DNA from: Planotetraspora phitsanulokensis
Lineage (GTDB): Bacteria; Actinomycetota; Actinomycetes; Streptosporangiales; Streptosporangiaceae
Reading direction: 5' to 3'
Length of the DNA: 64,000 nt
Assembly: GCF_016863295.1 (NCBI RefSeq)
Contig: NZ_BOOP01000004.1
Location: forward strand, 186,001-250,000
A program made the translations under genes and the position numbers. Positions 1 through 8,913 of this stretch are shown here, one piece after another. Below the pieces are notes generated by a model that ran no database searches, was not told the DNA's origin, and saw only the letters and a list, made by a program, of their open reading frames with translations. Within the stretch, counting starts at the first letter, position 1; each line of letters starts with the position of its first letter.

Positions 1-227
1 CCGGGCAACGGCAACGGTTGTCGCTGGCGATGGCGCTGCTCCGGCCGAGCCGGCTCCTCCTGCTCGACGAGCCCGAGCGCGGGCTCGACTCGGCGTTCAG
101 AACTCGGCTGGCGGCGATCCTCACCGAATACGCGGCCGCGGGCGGCACCGTGGTGATGGCGACCCACGACCTCGCGTTCGCCCGGGCGGCCGTCGCCCGC
201 CAGGTCACGCTGGAGGCCGCGGCGTGA
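1..227 (+). CDS. ABC transporter ATP-binding protein, C-terminal part
   Basis: The gene enters from outside the window. The first readable codons give GQRQRLSLA, the end of the ABC signature motif. LLLLDEPERGLD (Walker B and D-loop) and MATHDLAFA (switch histidine) follow, so this is the nucleotide-binding subunit of an ABC exporter. Its TGA overlaps the GTG of the next gene by four bases, so the two are translationally coupled. The pairing with a DUF6297-type membrane protein suggests an ABC-2-like exporter of unknown substrate. The family assignment is secure; the substrate is not visible. Confidence 0.9.
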   Translation, partial: GQRQRLSLAMALLRPSRLLLLDEPERGLDSAFRTRLAAILTEYAAAGGTVVMATHDLAFARAAVARQVTLEAAA

Positions 228-1768
228 ACGACGTGCGGGTCGTCCGCGCCTTCATCCGGGCGCGTGGCCGTGCCCCCGTGAGCTGGTCGGACCGGTATGT
301 CTCCGTGTTCACGCTGACGGTGGTGGCGCTCGTCCTGGCCGACCCCCTGACCAGCGCGTTGGCCGCTGTGACGGCCGGCGCGAGCCAGGTGGATCCGTCC
401 AGGCTGGGTGCGGGGATCGCCGTGGTCACGCTGGGATACGCGGGTTTCCTCTCTCTCGCCCGCATGTTCGGCCCGGTGGTGCTGCCCGCGGCCGACGCGG
501 CCTGGCTGCTGCTCTCCCCTCTCCCGCGCCGGAGTGTGCTGCGACGGACGTCGGCGATCCTGCTCGCTGTCTCCTTGGCGGCCGGGGCCGCGCTGAGCCT
601 TGCGCTGTTCGCCGTGCTCGCCGGATCCGCGGGCCACGGCACACTGGTCGTGGTCACAGCGGTGGTCGTCGGACTCTCCGCGGCCGTGGGCGGAATGGGC
701 GCGGCCGTAATCGCCCAGTCGTCGCCCGCATGGGATTCGTGGCTGCGCGGAGCGGTCGGCTGCCTCGTCGTCGCGGCCGTGCTGGCCGCGGTGGCAGGGA
801 GCGGCCCCGGACGGCACGCACTCGCCGCCGTCGCCGACGCACCGCGATCGCTGGGCGCCGCTGTCGTGTCGTCGTCGGCTGCCACGGCCCTCGTGCTGGT
901 ACGGCAGGCCTGGCGAGCCCTCGGCCGCATCCGTGCGAGCTCGCTCCTGGCCACGTCCACCCGCGCGGGCCACATCGCCGCCGCGGCCGTCGTCATGGAT
1001 CCGGGCGCCCTGACCTGGGCGGCGGAGGAGAACCACTGGCGGGCCAGGACCCTCCGTTCCCGGCCATGGCCCGCGCTGCTGTCCCGGGGCGCGCCACGAC
1101 CGCTTCGGGCCGTGTCCGCACCTCTGGCGACGGCCTGGCATGACTGGCGACGGCTGGTCCGCCGGCCCAGGAGGTCGGCGGCCCTGCTCGGGACCGCCGC
1201 ACTGCCCGCCCTGGCCGCGCAGGCCCTGGGCGGGACGTCTCCCGTCGCGGTGGCCGTGCTGGCCACGGGTGCCCTGGCCGCGGCCGTCGTCTGCACCGCC
1301 GGCGCCCGCCGCGACGCCGAGAATCCCGGCCTCGCGCGGCTGCTCGGCGTGAACGCCCGTGCCGTACTCGCCGCACGGGCCCTGCTGCCTGCGCTGATGA
1401 GCGCCGCCTGGCTCTCGCTCGCCCTCGTGGGACTGGTCGTCACCGGCGCGCTTACGGGCTCGTGGTGGTTGCTCGGCCCACTGGCCGCTCCCGCTCTGGC
1501 CGCGGGGGCACTGCGGATGGCGCGGCGGCGGCCGATCGACCATTCCCTGCCGGTGATCGACACCCCGGCCGGCCCCGTCCCCACAGGCTGGATCGTCTGG
1601 GCGATGACGGGTGTGGACCTCACCGTGCTCGGCTGCGCGCCTCTGCTCGTCGCCCTGATGGTGCGGCCGCCTGTCACCGGTGCGCTCCTCGTGGCGCAGT
1701 CCGTTTTCGGCGTCGCGATTCTGGCCGCCTTCCTGCTCGGCGCGCGGACGGGCGTCCGAAGGGGGTGA
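224..1768 (+). CDS. DUF6297-like multi-spanning membrane protein, ABC permease partner
   Basis: A 514-residue, Ala/Leu/Val-rich protein with about ten or more hydrophobic segments and short Arg-rich cytoplasmic loops. It starts at a GTG that overlaps the stop of the ATPase gene, the usual arrangement of an ABC ATPase with its permease. The sequence resembles the actinobacterial DUF6297 family, recognised from overall character rather than a motif. It probably forms the membrane channel of the exporter. The reverse strand carries a long open frame that is only a GC-skew shadow. Confidence 0.75.
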   Translation: MNDVRVVRAFIRARGRAPVSWSDRYVSVFTLTVVALVLADPLTSALAAVTAGASQVDPSRLGAGIAVVTLGYAGFLSLARMFGPVVLPAADAAWLLLSPLPRRSVLRRTSAILLAVSLAAGAALSLALFAVLAGSAGHGTLVVVTAVVVGLSAAVGGMGAAVIAQSSPAWDSWLRGAVGCLVVAAVLAAVAGSGPGRHALAAVADAPRSLGAAVVSSSAATALVLVRQAWRALGRIRASSLLATSTRAGHIAAAAVVMDPGALTWAAEENHWRARTLRSRPWPALLSRGAPRPLRAVSAPLATAWHDWRRLVRRPRRSAALLGTAALPALAAQALGGTSPVAVAVLATGALAAAVVCTAGARRDAENPGLARLLGVNARAVLAARALLPALMSAAWLSLALVGLVVTGALTGSWWLLGPLAAPALAAGALRMARRRPIDHSLPVIDTPAGPVPTGWIVWAMTGVDLTVLGCAPLLVALMVRPPVTGALLVAQSVFGVAILAAFLLGARTGVRRG

Positions 1769-1776
1769 ACCCGTCC

Positions 1777-1803
1777 CCCCGCGGCGCGAGGCGTGCCGCG
1801 GGG
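1777..1803. terminator. Hairpin just after the DUF6297 gene
   Basis: CCCCGCGGC (1777-1785) and GCCGCGGGG (1795-1803) form a perfect 9-bp stem around a 9-base loop, nine bases after the stop codon. It is GC-only with no T-run, as is common in actinobacteria. It may work together with the larger hairpin downstream. Confidence 0.5.
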
Positions 1804-1824
1804 TGTGCGCCACGGCCGGGTCGC

Positions 1825-1873
1825 GTCGGGCAGATCCCGCCCCCGCCGCACGCGGGGGCGGCATCTGCCCGAC
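1825..1873. terminator. Strong bidirectional terminator between convergent genes
   Basis: A long stem pairs GTCGGGCAGAT (1825-1835) with ATCTGCCCGAC (1863-1873). It continues through CCGCCCCCGC and GCGGGGGCGG with only a single mismatch or bulge and a 5-base loop. It lies between the 3' ends of the exporter permease and the PepSY gene, so it probably terminates both transcripts. Confidence 0.75.
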
Positions 1874-1899
1874 ACTCCCCAGGTGTTCAGTCCGGACGG

Positions 1900-2520
1900 C
1901 TAGTCGCCGTGCCTGTCCTTCCCGTGGTCGTCACCGCCGCGGTCATCCGCGCCCCCGCGGCCGCCGTGCCGGTCACCACCGTGGTCGTCGCGGCCCTGGT
2001 CGTCGACGCCCCCGCGTGCCCCGAGCCGGTCGCCGCCGTGGTCGTCGGCGCCGTTGTCGTCGCGGATGCGGTCATCGCGGCCGCCGTTGTCGTCGTGACG
2101 GAACCGGACGACGGTCCCGGACTCCGCGGAGACCTGGATCTGGTACTCGATGCCGCCCTTGACCAGTTTCACCTCCCACACCCACCGGCCGTGCTCCAGT
2201 TCGCGTTCCACCTCAGTGACGCGCGCCCCGGGAACGCGCTTCGCGGCGATCTCGATCGCCTGCCGGGACGTGACCGCGTCCGCCGGCCTCGTGGGCGCGG
2301 TGGTCGGAGATGCGGTCGTGGGCGCGACGGCGGCGTCCGTGGGCGAGGGGCTCGAGCCGGTGCCGTCGACCGGTGAGGGGGTGGCCGCCGAGGGCGTGGC
2401 GGGAGCGGAGGGACCGGCCGCCGCGAAGGTGCTCGTGGCCACCAGGCCGAGGAGGGCGACCGATCCGGTCGCCGCGAGAGCCAGCTTCGCCGCCTTGCTG
2501 ATGCGTGGTGTGTTCGTCAT
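1900..2520 (-). CDS. Secreted PepSY-domain protein with His/Asp/Gly-rich tail
   Basis: 206 residues. An N-terminal signal sequence or membrane anchor (about 12-35) is followed by a Pro/Ser/Thr/Ala linker (35-85). A single PepSY unit (about 86-145, from SRQAIEIAAKRVPGARVTEVE to VSAESGTVVRF) follows. The last 55 residues consist of repeated D-D-H-G-G-D-type units. PepSY domains occur in peptidase propeptides and in periplasmic partners of two-component systems. The acidic His-rich tail looks suited to binding metal cations. The gene lies just downstream of the sensor kinase on the same strand, about 46 bases away, so it may be an accessory or target of that system. Confidence 0.8.
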   Translation of the reverse strand: MTNTPRISKAAKLALAATGSVALLGLVATSTFAAAGPSAPATPSAATPSPVDGTGSSPSPTDAAVAPTTASPTTAPTRPADAVTSRQAIEIAAKRVPGARVTEVERELEHGRWVWEVKLVKGGIEYQIQVSAESGTVVRFRHDDNGGRDDRIRDDNGADDHGGDRLGARGGVDDQGRDDHGGDRHGGRGGADDRGGDDHGKDRHGD

Positions 2521-2566
2521 GTCGCCAGAATCGGCGCGAGCACGCTAAGCCCGCGCTCGCGCATCG

Positions 2567-3844
2567 TTAAGGGGTTCCTAATTCGAGGATCACCATGGCG
2601 CCGCCTCCGGGAGTCGTGTCGAGCAGGAGCGACCCGCCTGACGTCTCCGCGGTCCGCCGGGCGATGTCCAGGCCGAGCCCGGTCGAGCCCGCGCCGCTCC
2701 TGCCCCTCTCGAGGAGGTCTCCGGAGCCGGACGCAGGCCGGAGGCCGGGACCCGAGTCGGCCACCACCAGCCGCGCGCCGCCGGGCGAGGGCGTCAGCCG
2801 TACGCCGAAGGGGGTCCCCTCCGGCGTGTGCGCGAAGACGTTGCCGAGCAGTGCGTCCACGCAGGCGGACAGGTCGGCGGCGCCGACGGCCACCGTCAGC
2901 GCTCCAGGCGGCAGCTCGAGCTCCATCGGCCGGTCCTGGTCCTCGGCCAGGACGGCCCAGAACGTCACCCGTTCGCGCACCACCTCAGCCGCGTCGCAAC
3001 TGGCGCTCTCCCGTGACCTGCGCCGTACATCGGTGATGACCGAGGTCACGGCCCGCTCCAGCTCGTCGACCCGGGCCTGCAGCCGCGCGGCCGACTCCGG
3101 GTCGGACAGCGACTCGACCTCCAGCCGCAACCCGGTGAGCGGGGTCCTGAGCCGGTGGGAGACGTCGGCGGCGGTCTCACGCTCCTCGGCCAGCAGGTCG
3201 CTGATGCGCCCGGCGAGATGGTTGAGCGCCAGTCCCACGTCGCGCACCTCGGGAGGCCCGCTCACGGCGGTTCGCGCGGCCAGGTCGCCTCCCGCGAGCC
3301 GGTGGGACACCCGGGCGAGGCCGGTCATTGGCCGGGTCAGCGCGAGCGCGAGGCGATCCGCCACGAAGATCCCCACCCCGATCAGGGCGAGCCCGAGGAC
3401 GAGCATGCCGAGCCAGACCTCCCGGACCCCACGGGTGAGGTCCTGCCGGGTGAGCCCCGTCCGGACGACGGCCGTGCCGCCGGGAACGCCCTGAACGGCG
3501 ACCAGGACCTCCGCCCCGGTGGGGGTCTCGGCCACAAGACTCCGTCCGCGTGCGGCGAGCTCCACCGCCGGAGACCGCCTCACGGGCGAGCCGACGACGT
3601 CGCCGCCGGGCAGGAAGACCGTGATCGCATGGCCGCTCGAGGCCGCCGTGCGCTCGGCCGTCAGCGCGAGACCGCCGGCGTCCGCCGTTCCCACGACCGC
3701 GGCGACGGACTGCGCCTCAGCGGTCGCCTGGCTGACGGCTCCGCTCTCGACGAGCTGGCGGACGAGCAGTCCCAGCGGGACGAGCAGGGCGATGAGCACG
3801 AGCGAGGTCGTGGCGGCCACCAGCAGGGCCAGCCAGCGCCTCAT
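2567..3844 (-). CDS. Sensor histidine kinase (HAMP, HisKA, HATPase)
   Basis: 425 residues. Two membrane segments (about 7-29 and 143-165) flank an extracytoplasmic sensor of about 110 residues. A HAMP linker (170-220), the H-box DVSHRLRTPLTGL with phospho-acceptor His230, an N-box (LLGNVFAHTPEG) and the glycine-rich ATP lid GSTGLGLDIARR follow. The ATG overlaps the response-regulator stop as ATGA, which decides this start over an upstream in-frame Met. The signal is unknown. The kinase phosphorylates the adjacent OmpR-type regulator. Confidence 0.93.
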   Translation of the reverse strand: MRRWLALLVAATTSLVLIALLVPLGLLVRQLVESGAVSQATAEAQSVAAVVGTADAGGLALTAERTAASSGHAITVFLPGGDVVGSPVRRSPAVELAARGRSLVAETPTGAEVLVAVQGVPGGTAVVRTGLTRQDLTRGVREVWLGMLVLGLALIGVGIFVADRLALALTRPMTGLARVSHRLAGGDLAARTAVSGPPEVRDVGLALNHLAGRISDLLAEERETAADVSHRLRTPLTGLRLEVESLSDPESAARLQARVDELERAVTSVITDVRRRSRESASCDAAEVVRERVTFWAVLAEDQDRPMELELPPGALTVAVGAADLSACVDALLGNVFAHTPEGTPFGVRLTPSPGGARLVVADSGPGLRPASGSGDLLERGRSGAGSTGLGLDIARRTAETSGGSLLLDTTPGGGAMVILELGTP

Positions 3845-4521
3845 GACGGCTCGACCAGTTTGACTCCGACGCCGCGGACGGTCTGGATGTAGCGGGGATT
3901 CTGGGCGCTCTCCCCCAGTTTCCGCCTCAGCCAGGACAGGTGGACGTCGACGGTCTTGTCGGCCCCTCCGTACGGCACCAGCCACACCTCGGTGAGCAGC
4001 TCGCGTTTCGTGACGACCTCCCCCGGCCGGGAGGCCAGGTAGTACAGCAGGTCGAACTCGCGCGGCGTGAGGTCGAGGGCCGTCCCGCCGAGGGCCGCTT
4101 CGCGGCTGCGCAGATCCAGCCGCAGGTCGCCGATGACGACCGAGGAGTCGGCGCGCTCGTCGGACATCCGCCGCAACACGGCTCGGACGCGGGCGTCCAA
4201 CTGGGCCGCGCTGAAGGGCTTGACCACGTAGTCGTCGGCCCCCGCGTCCAGCAGGCGCACCACCTCCGCCTCGTCGTCCCGCGCAGTGGCCACGATCACC
4301 GGGACGCGGCTCACTGCACGGAGCATGCGTAACATCTCGGCGCCGTCCAGGTCGGGCAGGCCGAGGTCGAGCACGACCAGATCGGGACGCTCCGCGAGGG
4401 CCAGCCGCAACCCGTCGAGCGCGGTGTGCGAGGACGACACGGCGTGCCCCCGCTCGCGCAACCCACGCGTCAGGGCGGTACGGATGGTCGTGTCATCCTC
4501 GACAAGCAGGACATTTGCCAC
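3841..4521 (-). CDS. OmpR/PhoB-family response regulator
   Basis: The receiver domain begins VANVLLVEDD and has phospho-acceptor Asp52 (VVLDLGLPD) and conserved Lys101 (VVKPF). A C-terminal winged helix of the Trans_reg_C type follows (LTPREFDLLYYLASRPGEVV to YIQTVRGVGVKL). The start is set at the GTG that begins the receiver fold; an ATG twelve codons upstream, at 4557, is also possible. The gene is co-transcribed with the kinase and divergent from the small anchored protein at 4615, whose promoter region it may control. Confidence 0.92.
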   Translation of the reverse strand: MANVLLVEDDTTIRTALTRGLRERGHAVSSSHTALDGLRLALAERPDLVVLDLGLPDLDGAEMLRMLRAVSRVPVIVATARDDEAEVVRLLDAGADDYVVKPFSAAQLDARVRAVLRRMSDERADSSVVIGDLRLDLRSREAALGGTALDLTPREFDLLYYLASRPGEVVTKRELLTEVWLVPYGGADKTVDVHLSWLRRKLGESAQNPRYIQTVRGVGVKLVEPS

Positions 4522-4614
4522 GTGGAGCCACGCTAATGGGTTCCCGGCCGATGACATAGGGGCCTTATCACCCCCTTAACCCCGTCTTATCGCTCCGGCA
4601 GGAAGGATCGGCCC

Positions 4615-5103
4615 ATGAACCGGCGCCTGCTCCTCGTGGTCACCGGGTGGCTGACGGTCGGGCTCATCGCCACCGGCGCGGGCCTCACCCTGACGACCCT
4701 CCTCGGAGAGACGATCACCGAGCTCGGGAGCCGTCCGCTGTCGGCCGACGAGGTCCAGCGGGCGCTCGATGCCTCCGACGCCGCGGCCACGAGTCCGTCG
4801 ACCGTGCTGTCGCCCTCCCCGACCGCTCCCGCTCAGCCGCGGTCGTCCGAGCCTCCAAGGATGGCGGGAACGCCTCGCGTCATGACGCTGCCCGGAGGGG
4901 TCGTCGTCGCCCGGTGCTCCGGCGGCCTGGTCACACTGGAGTCGCTGACGCCGGCCCCCGGGTACGAGATCGACGACGCCGACCGAGGCCCGAGGGACCG
5001 GGCGCGGGTGAAGTTCGAAAGCGAGGAGGGGCACGGCCGCAAGTCCGAGATCGAGGTGCGGTGCTCCGGCGATCGCCCCGAGGGCACGATCAAGGACGAC
5101 TGA
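4615..5103 (+). CDS. Membrane-anchored hypothetical protein beside the two-component system
   Basis: 162 residues. One N-terminal hydrophobic segment (about 5-28), a Ser/Pro/Thr-rich linker (58-82) and a compact C-terminal domain follow. That domain has two cysteines (VARCSGG and EVRCSGD) that could form a disulfide outside the cell. The 93-base gap to the divergent response-regulator gene is the likely shared regulatory region. Similar small proteins often sit beside actinobacterial OmpR-type systems. No specific function is recognised. Confidence 0.75.
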   Translation: MNRRLLLVVTGWLTVGLIATGAGLTLTTLLGETITELGSRPLSADEVQRALDASDAAATSPSTVLSPSPTAPAQPRSSEPPRMAGTPRVMTLPGGVVVARCSGGLVTLESLTPAPGYEIDDADRGPRDRARVKFESEEGHGRKSEIEVRCSGDRPEGTIKDD

Positions 5104-5124
5104 CCTCGGCCTCCGCATCCGGAT

Positions 5125-5152
5125 GAACCGTCTGCACCGGATCGCGCGATAG
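5125..5152 (+). promoter_or_regulatory. Possible ECF-type promoter of the sigma-factor operon
   Basis: GAACC is followed after 17 bases by CGATAG, shortly upstream of the GTG start of the sigma gene. This resembles the GAAC/CGTC layout of ECF promoters and would fit autoregulation. The -10 match is poor, so this is tentative. Confidence 0.3.
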
Positions 5153-5160
5153 ACGTAGAT

Positions 5161-5781
5161 GTGCATCTGTTTCACGCGGGACGCCGGGAACCACCCCCCA
5201 TCGGCGCGCACAGCGACGACGCCGACCTCCTGACGGCCGTCGCCGCCAGGCGGGTCGAGGCCCTGAGACTCCTGCACCAGCGGCACGCTCCCTGGCTGCG
5301 CGCACGGCTGTCCCGCCGATGCGCCGACGCGGACCTGGTCGACGACGCCATCCAGGACACGTTCGTCGCCATCTGGCGGGACGCGCACCGGTACCGCGCC
5401 GCGCGCGGTGAGGCCGCGGCGTGGATCTGGACGATCGCCGTCCGCAGGCTGATCTCGGCGCTGCGCGGTCGCGGGAGTCCTCCGCCGACGGCCGCTCTCG
5501 ACGACGTGCTTCCCGACGGGCCCCATGCGACCGGTCCCGCCGGGAGCAGTGCGCGCCTGATCACCGAGTCGGCCGAGGACGCGGTCCTGGTCGGCGTCGA
5601 GCACGGGGACCTGGGCGCCGCCCTCGCCGCGCTCTCGCCGGATCTGCGCGCCGCCATCGAGGCCACCGTGCTCGACGGCCTCACGACACGTGAGGCCGCC
5701 CACCTCCTCGGTATTCCCGAGGGCACCGTCAAGACCCGAGTCATGCGGGCCAAGGCCCGGCTCAGGGGGCATCTCACATGA
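5161..5781 (+). CDS. ECF RNA polymerase sigma factor
   Basis: 206 residues with the two-domain ECF layout. Region 2 (about 22-95) contains LVDDAIQDTFVAIWRDAHRY. A linker follows, then region 4 (about 145-205) with the helix-turn-helix LTTREAAHLLGIPEGTVKTRV. The start is a GTG with no good Shine-Dalgarno site, so the mRNA may be leaderless. The stop overlaps the next ATG as ATGA, coupling it to the zinc-finger anti-sigma gene. It probably controls its own operon, including the downstream ABC system. Confidence 0.93.
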   Translation: MHLFHAGRREPPPIGAHSDDADLLTAVAARRVEALRLLHQRHAPWLRARLSRRCADADLVDDAIQDTFVAIWRDAHRYRAARGEAAAWIWTIAVRRLISALRGRGSPPPTAALDDVLPDGPHATGPAGSSARLITESAEDAVLVGVEHGDLGAALAALSPDLRAAIEATVLDGLTTREAAHLLGIPEGTVKTRVMRAKARLRGHLT

Positions 5782-6626
5782 AGTCGCAGTGGCATCTGCC
5801 CGGTGAGCTGATCCAGCGCTACGCGACGGGCCGCCTGGAACCGGTCCAGGTCATGTCCGTCGAGACCCATCTCTCCCGATGCGCGGCCTGCCGGGAGGCC
5901 GTGCCGTACGACGAGGAGTGGCTGGCGACCAGCTGGGAGCGGATCGAGGATCTCGTCGACCGCCCCTCGCCCCGTCCCGCCGCGCGACTCCTCCACCGGG
6001 CCGGCGTGCCCGACCACCTCGCGACGTTCCTCGCGGCGACTCCCACACCGGCCCGGGGATGGCTGGCGGCCGTGGGAGCGGTCCTGACCTTCGCCGTGAC
6101 GGCGGCGCACCTCGCCGGGCAGGACCCGTTCTGGGCCGTGCACGCTGTGGTTCCCTTCCTCACGATCGCGCCCGTGCTCCCCCTCGCCGGCATCGCGCTG
6201 GCGTACGGCCCGCACGTCGACCCCGTGCACGAACTGCAGGCGGCCACCCCGATGGCGGGCCCGCGGCTGTTGCTTCTGCGCGCGCTCGCCGTGCTGGTGC
6301 CCGCCGTCGTCCTGACCTCCATCGCCGCGCCGTTCCTCCCCGGCCCGGGCCGGCTCGCGGCGGCGTGGCTGCTGCCCGCACTCGCGCTGACCGCGGGCAC
6401 CCTCGCGCTGTCGACCCGCGTCTCGCCGCGGCTCGCGGCCGGCGGGCTCGTCACCGCCTGGCTGGCCGCCCTGGCCCTCGAAGGCGGCCTCGCCGGGCAC
6501 GTGTTCGTCTTCTTCTCCCCTGCCGCCCAGGCCCTGTACGGCACGGCGGCGCCGATCCTGGCCGTGTTCGCCTATCGGCGGCGGGCCCACCTCGACCCTG
6601 GAGAGTCCCGATGGAACCGACTGTGA
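5778..6626 (+). CDS. Anti-sigma factor with zinc-finger domain and multi-spanning membrane region
   Basis: 282 residues. The N-terminal 45 residues hold a ZAS zinc-binding motif, His31-x3-Cys35-x2-Cys38 (VETHLSRCAACRE), the hallmark of anti-sigma factors that hold ECF sigma factors. The rest (about 95-275) has roughly six hydrophobic segments. Most ZAS anti-sigmas have a single membrane helix, so a polytopic body is less usual. It may sense the state of the membrane or of the neighbouring ABC complex. The 3' end overlaps the next gene by 16 bases. Confidence 0.88.
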   Translation: MKSQWHLPGELIQRYATGRLEPVQVMSVETHLSRCAACREAVPYDEEWLATSWERIEDLVDRPSPRPAARLLHRAGVPDHLATFLAATPTPARGWLAAVGAVLTFAVTAAHLAGQDPFWAVHAVVPFLTIAPVLPLAGIALAYGPHVDPVHELQAATPMAGPRLLLLRALAVLVPAVVLTSIAAPFLPGPGRLAAAWLLPALALTAGTLALSTRVSPRLAAGGLVTAWLAALALEGGLAGHVFVFFSPAAQALYGTAAPILAVFAYRRRAHLDPGESRWNRL

Positions 6627-7468
6627 CCGTTCGCGGCCTGACCAAGAGGTTCGGCCGCAAGACCGTCCTCGACGGCCTGGCCCTGGAACTCGGCCGCGGG
6701 GTCACCGGCCTGCTGGGCCCGAACGGCGCGGGCAAGACCACCCTTCTGCGGACCCTCGCGACCACTCTGGCTCCGGACGCCGGTGAGGTCCGAGCACTCG
6801 GGCTCGATCCGTCCGACCGCGTCCAGCGCACCGAGATCCGGCGCCGGCTCGGCTATCTCCCCCAGAGCCCCGGCCACTATCCGCACTTCACCGCCTTCGA
6901 ACTGGTGGAGTACGTCGCGATCCTGAAGGAGCACGCCGATCGGCGCAAGCGCCACCGCGAGGTCCGCAGGGTCCTCGCGGAGACCGGCCTCACCGAACAG
7001 TCCAGGACGAAGGTCCGCAAGTTGTCGGGCGGCATGCGGCAGCGGCTCGCGCTCGCCCAGGCGCTGCTCGGCGATCCCGACCTCCTCGTCCTCGACGAGC
7101 CGACGGTGGGCCTGGACCCCGAGCAGCGGATGCGGTTCCGGGCGCTGGTGTCCCGCCTCGGCGAGAGCCGTACGGTCCTGCTCTCCACCCACCAGACCGA
7201 GGACGTCGCCGCGCTGTGCGAGCGGGTGATCGTCATGAAGGACGGCAGGAACGTGTTCGACGGGACTCCGCGCGACCTGGCGGCGACCGCCGCCGGGCAG
7301 GTCTGGTTGTCGCATCGGCCGCCCGCGGACTCGCAGTTGTTCTGGCGTGCCGCCGACGGCCGGTACCGCACGCTGGGCGCCCGGCCCCAGGACGCCGTCC
7401 CGGCCGAGCCCGGGGTCGAGGACGGCTATCTCCTGCTGCTCGGCGAGGCGGCGGAGGTCGCGGCGTGA
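6611..7468 (+). CDS. ABC transporter ATP-binding protein
   Basis: 285 residues. Walker A is GPNGAGKTT, the signature is LSGGMRQRLALAQA, Walker B is LLVLDEPTVGLDP, and the switch His is in STHQTED. The start ATG at 6611 has GGAGAG five bases upstream and overlaps the end of the anti-sigma gene. The extra 40-50 C-terminal residues are typical of ABC-2 exporters. It energises the membrane proteins encoded next. The system is probably the output of the sigma factor, for example antibiotic or stress export. Confidence 0.93.
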   Translation: MEPTVTVRGLTKRFGRKTVLDGLALELGRGVTGLLGPNGAGKTTLLRTLATTLAPDAGEVRALGLDPSDRVQRTEIRRRLGYLPQSPGHYPHFTAFELVEYVAILKEHADRRKRHREVRRVLAETGLTEQSRTKVRKLSGGMRQRLALAQALLGDPDLLVLDEPTVGLDPEQRMRFRALVSRLGESRTVLLSTHQTEDVAALCERVIVMKDGRNVFDGTPRDLAATAAGQVWLSHRPPADSQLFWRAADGRYRTLGARPQDAVPAEPGVEDGYLLLLGEAAEVAA

Positions 7469-8913
7469 ACCTGTCGCTGGTGCGCTTCGAGGCACGGCGG
7501 CTGCTGCGCCATCCGATCCTCTGGGGCGCGACGCTGGCGGCCCTGGCGCTGTCCTTCGCCTGGGACGGACCGTGGCTGCCCGACATGACCATGGTGACGA
7601 TCGACACGGTCACCGCGTCGACGCTCATCGGCGCCGCCGTCCTGGTCATCGCGAACCTGGCGACCGGCAGGGACCGGCGGCACGACCTTCCCGAGACGCT
7701 CGCCGCGCTGCCCACCCGGGCGGCGCCGCGCACGCGGGCGATCGTGCTGGCGGCCCCCTTCGCCGGCGGACTGGCGGCAGCGGTGATGATCTCCGCTCAT
7801 CTGCTGGTCGTCTCGTCGTCGGACACCGCCGCCGGACGGTTCGACCCGTATGAGGCACTCGGCGGCGTCGGCCTGGTGGCACTCGCAGCCTCCGCCGGAG
7901 CGGCGCTCGCGCGCTGGACGCCGTCGTTGATCCTGCCGCCCGTCCTGATCGTCGCCGTGGCGTTCGACATGGTCGGCAACCCGTGGGCGGAGTACGGCGG
8001 GTGGCTCCTGCCGGTGATCCCCGGTCACAGCCCCGACTGGGGGCCCAGGCCCTCCGCTCCGCACCTGCTCTACCTCGTCGCGGCGGCCGTCCTGCTCGGT
8101 GCAGCCGCGCTCCTCAGGCACGGGCCGCGTTTCACCCGCGTCGCCGTCGCCGTCGTCGCCACGGCCGTCACCGCGGCCGCCGGGTCCGTCACGACCGCGG
8201 GCGCGCCGGTCATCCCGTGGCGCGGCACGGCCTCCCCGCCGCACCCGCCACGGCAGGTGTGCGAGGACTCCGCAGGGGTCACCTTCTGCGCCTATCCGGA
8301 CTACACACCGTGGATCCCCGTATGGTCGGAGGCGATCAGACCGCTGGTCACCGCCGTACCTGCACGAGCCCTCGACCGGCTCCCGCCCATCCGGCAGCGG
8401 TCGTTCAACTCCTATCTCCCCTCGGGCGCGGGCGACGGGAAACCGGCCACCTGGACGACCTGGTCGACGGATCCCGCTCAGCATCGCGCGCTCCTCGTCG
8501 GGCAGGTGGCGGCCCGGCTCGCCGGGCTCGGCGAAGGATGCGACGGCCGGGGCCTCGCCCGCACCGTCGTCGCGCTCTGGCTCACCGGCCGGGCGGGTCC
8601 GCTGCTCGACGCCCCCGATCCCGCGTTGTGGCAGAGGGGCCCGGGAAACGGGCTCACCAATGGGCTGATCGAGGTCCCGATGGGCGACAACGCCGGCGGC
8701 CTGTCCGTACCCGGCCAGCTCGGCGGGTTGCGGTACGGCTCGGCAGAGGTCGGCTACGCGCGGCGTCTCCTCGAGCGAGACGACGCCGCCGGCCTCATCA
8801 CGGAGAACTGGGATGTGCTCACCGCACCCGGGACGACCGTCGAGCAGGCCCTGCCGTTGCTCGGCCTCGGACAGCAGATCTCCGGACCGCGAAGAGAGGC
8901 CGAGTGCGCGTGA
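7465..8913 (+). CDS. ABC-2-like membrane protein with soluble C-terminal domain
   Basis: 482 residues, starting at a GTG whose overlap with the ATPase stop (GTGA) couples translation. The first 250 residues hold about six or seven hydrophobic segments in a permease-like arrangement (LVRFEARRLLRHPILWG opens the family). The C-terminal 230 residues are soluble and probably extracytoplasmic, with three cysteines, and are unlike ordinary ABC-2 permeases. It is probably the transmembrane partner of the preceding ATPase. The role of the soluble domain is unknown. Confidence 0.75.
   Translation: MNLSLVRFEARRLLRHPILWGATLAALALSFAWDGPWLPDMTMVTIDTVTASTLIGAAVLVIANLATGRDRRHDLPETLAALPTRAAPRTRAIVLAAPFAGGLAAAVMISAHLLVVSSSDTAAGRFDPYEALGGVGLVALAASAGAALARWTPSLILPPVLIVAVAFDMVGNPWAEYGGWLLPVIPGHSPDWGPRPSAPHLLYLVAAAVLLGAAALLRHGPRFTRVAVAVVATAVTAAAGSVTTAGAPVIPWRGTASPPHPPRQVCEDSAGVTFCAYPDYTPWIPVWSEAIRPLVTAVPARALDRLPPIRQRSFNSYLPSGAGDGKPATWTTWSTDPAQHRALLVGQVAARLAGLGEGCDGRGLARTVVALWLTGRAGPLLDAPDPALWQRGPGNGLTNGLIEVPMGDNAGGLSVPGQLGGLRYGSAEVGYARRLLERDDAAGLITENWDVLTAPGTTVEQALPLLGLGQQISGPRREAECA

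Noticed and set aside
205-1875. 556-codon open frame on the - strand
   Set aside because: Arg/Ala/Thr/Ser/Pro-rich shadow of the DUF6297 gene; no domain and no start signal.
1900-2100. Regular short repeats resembling a CRISPR array
   Set aside because: They are in-frame D/H/G codon repeats of the PepSY protein tail, with no spacers of constant length.
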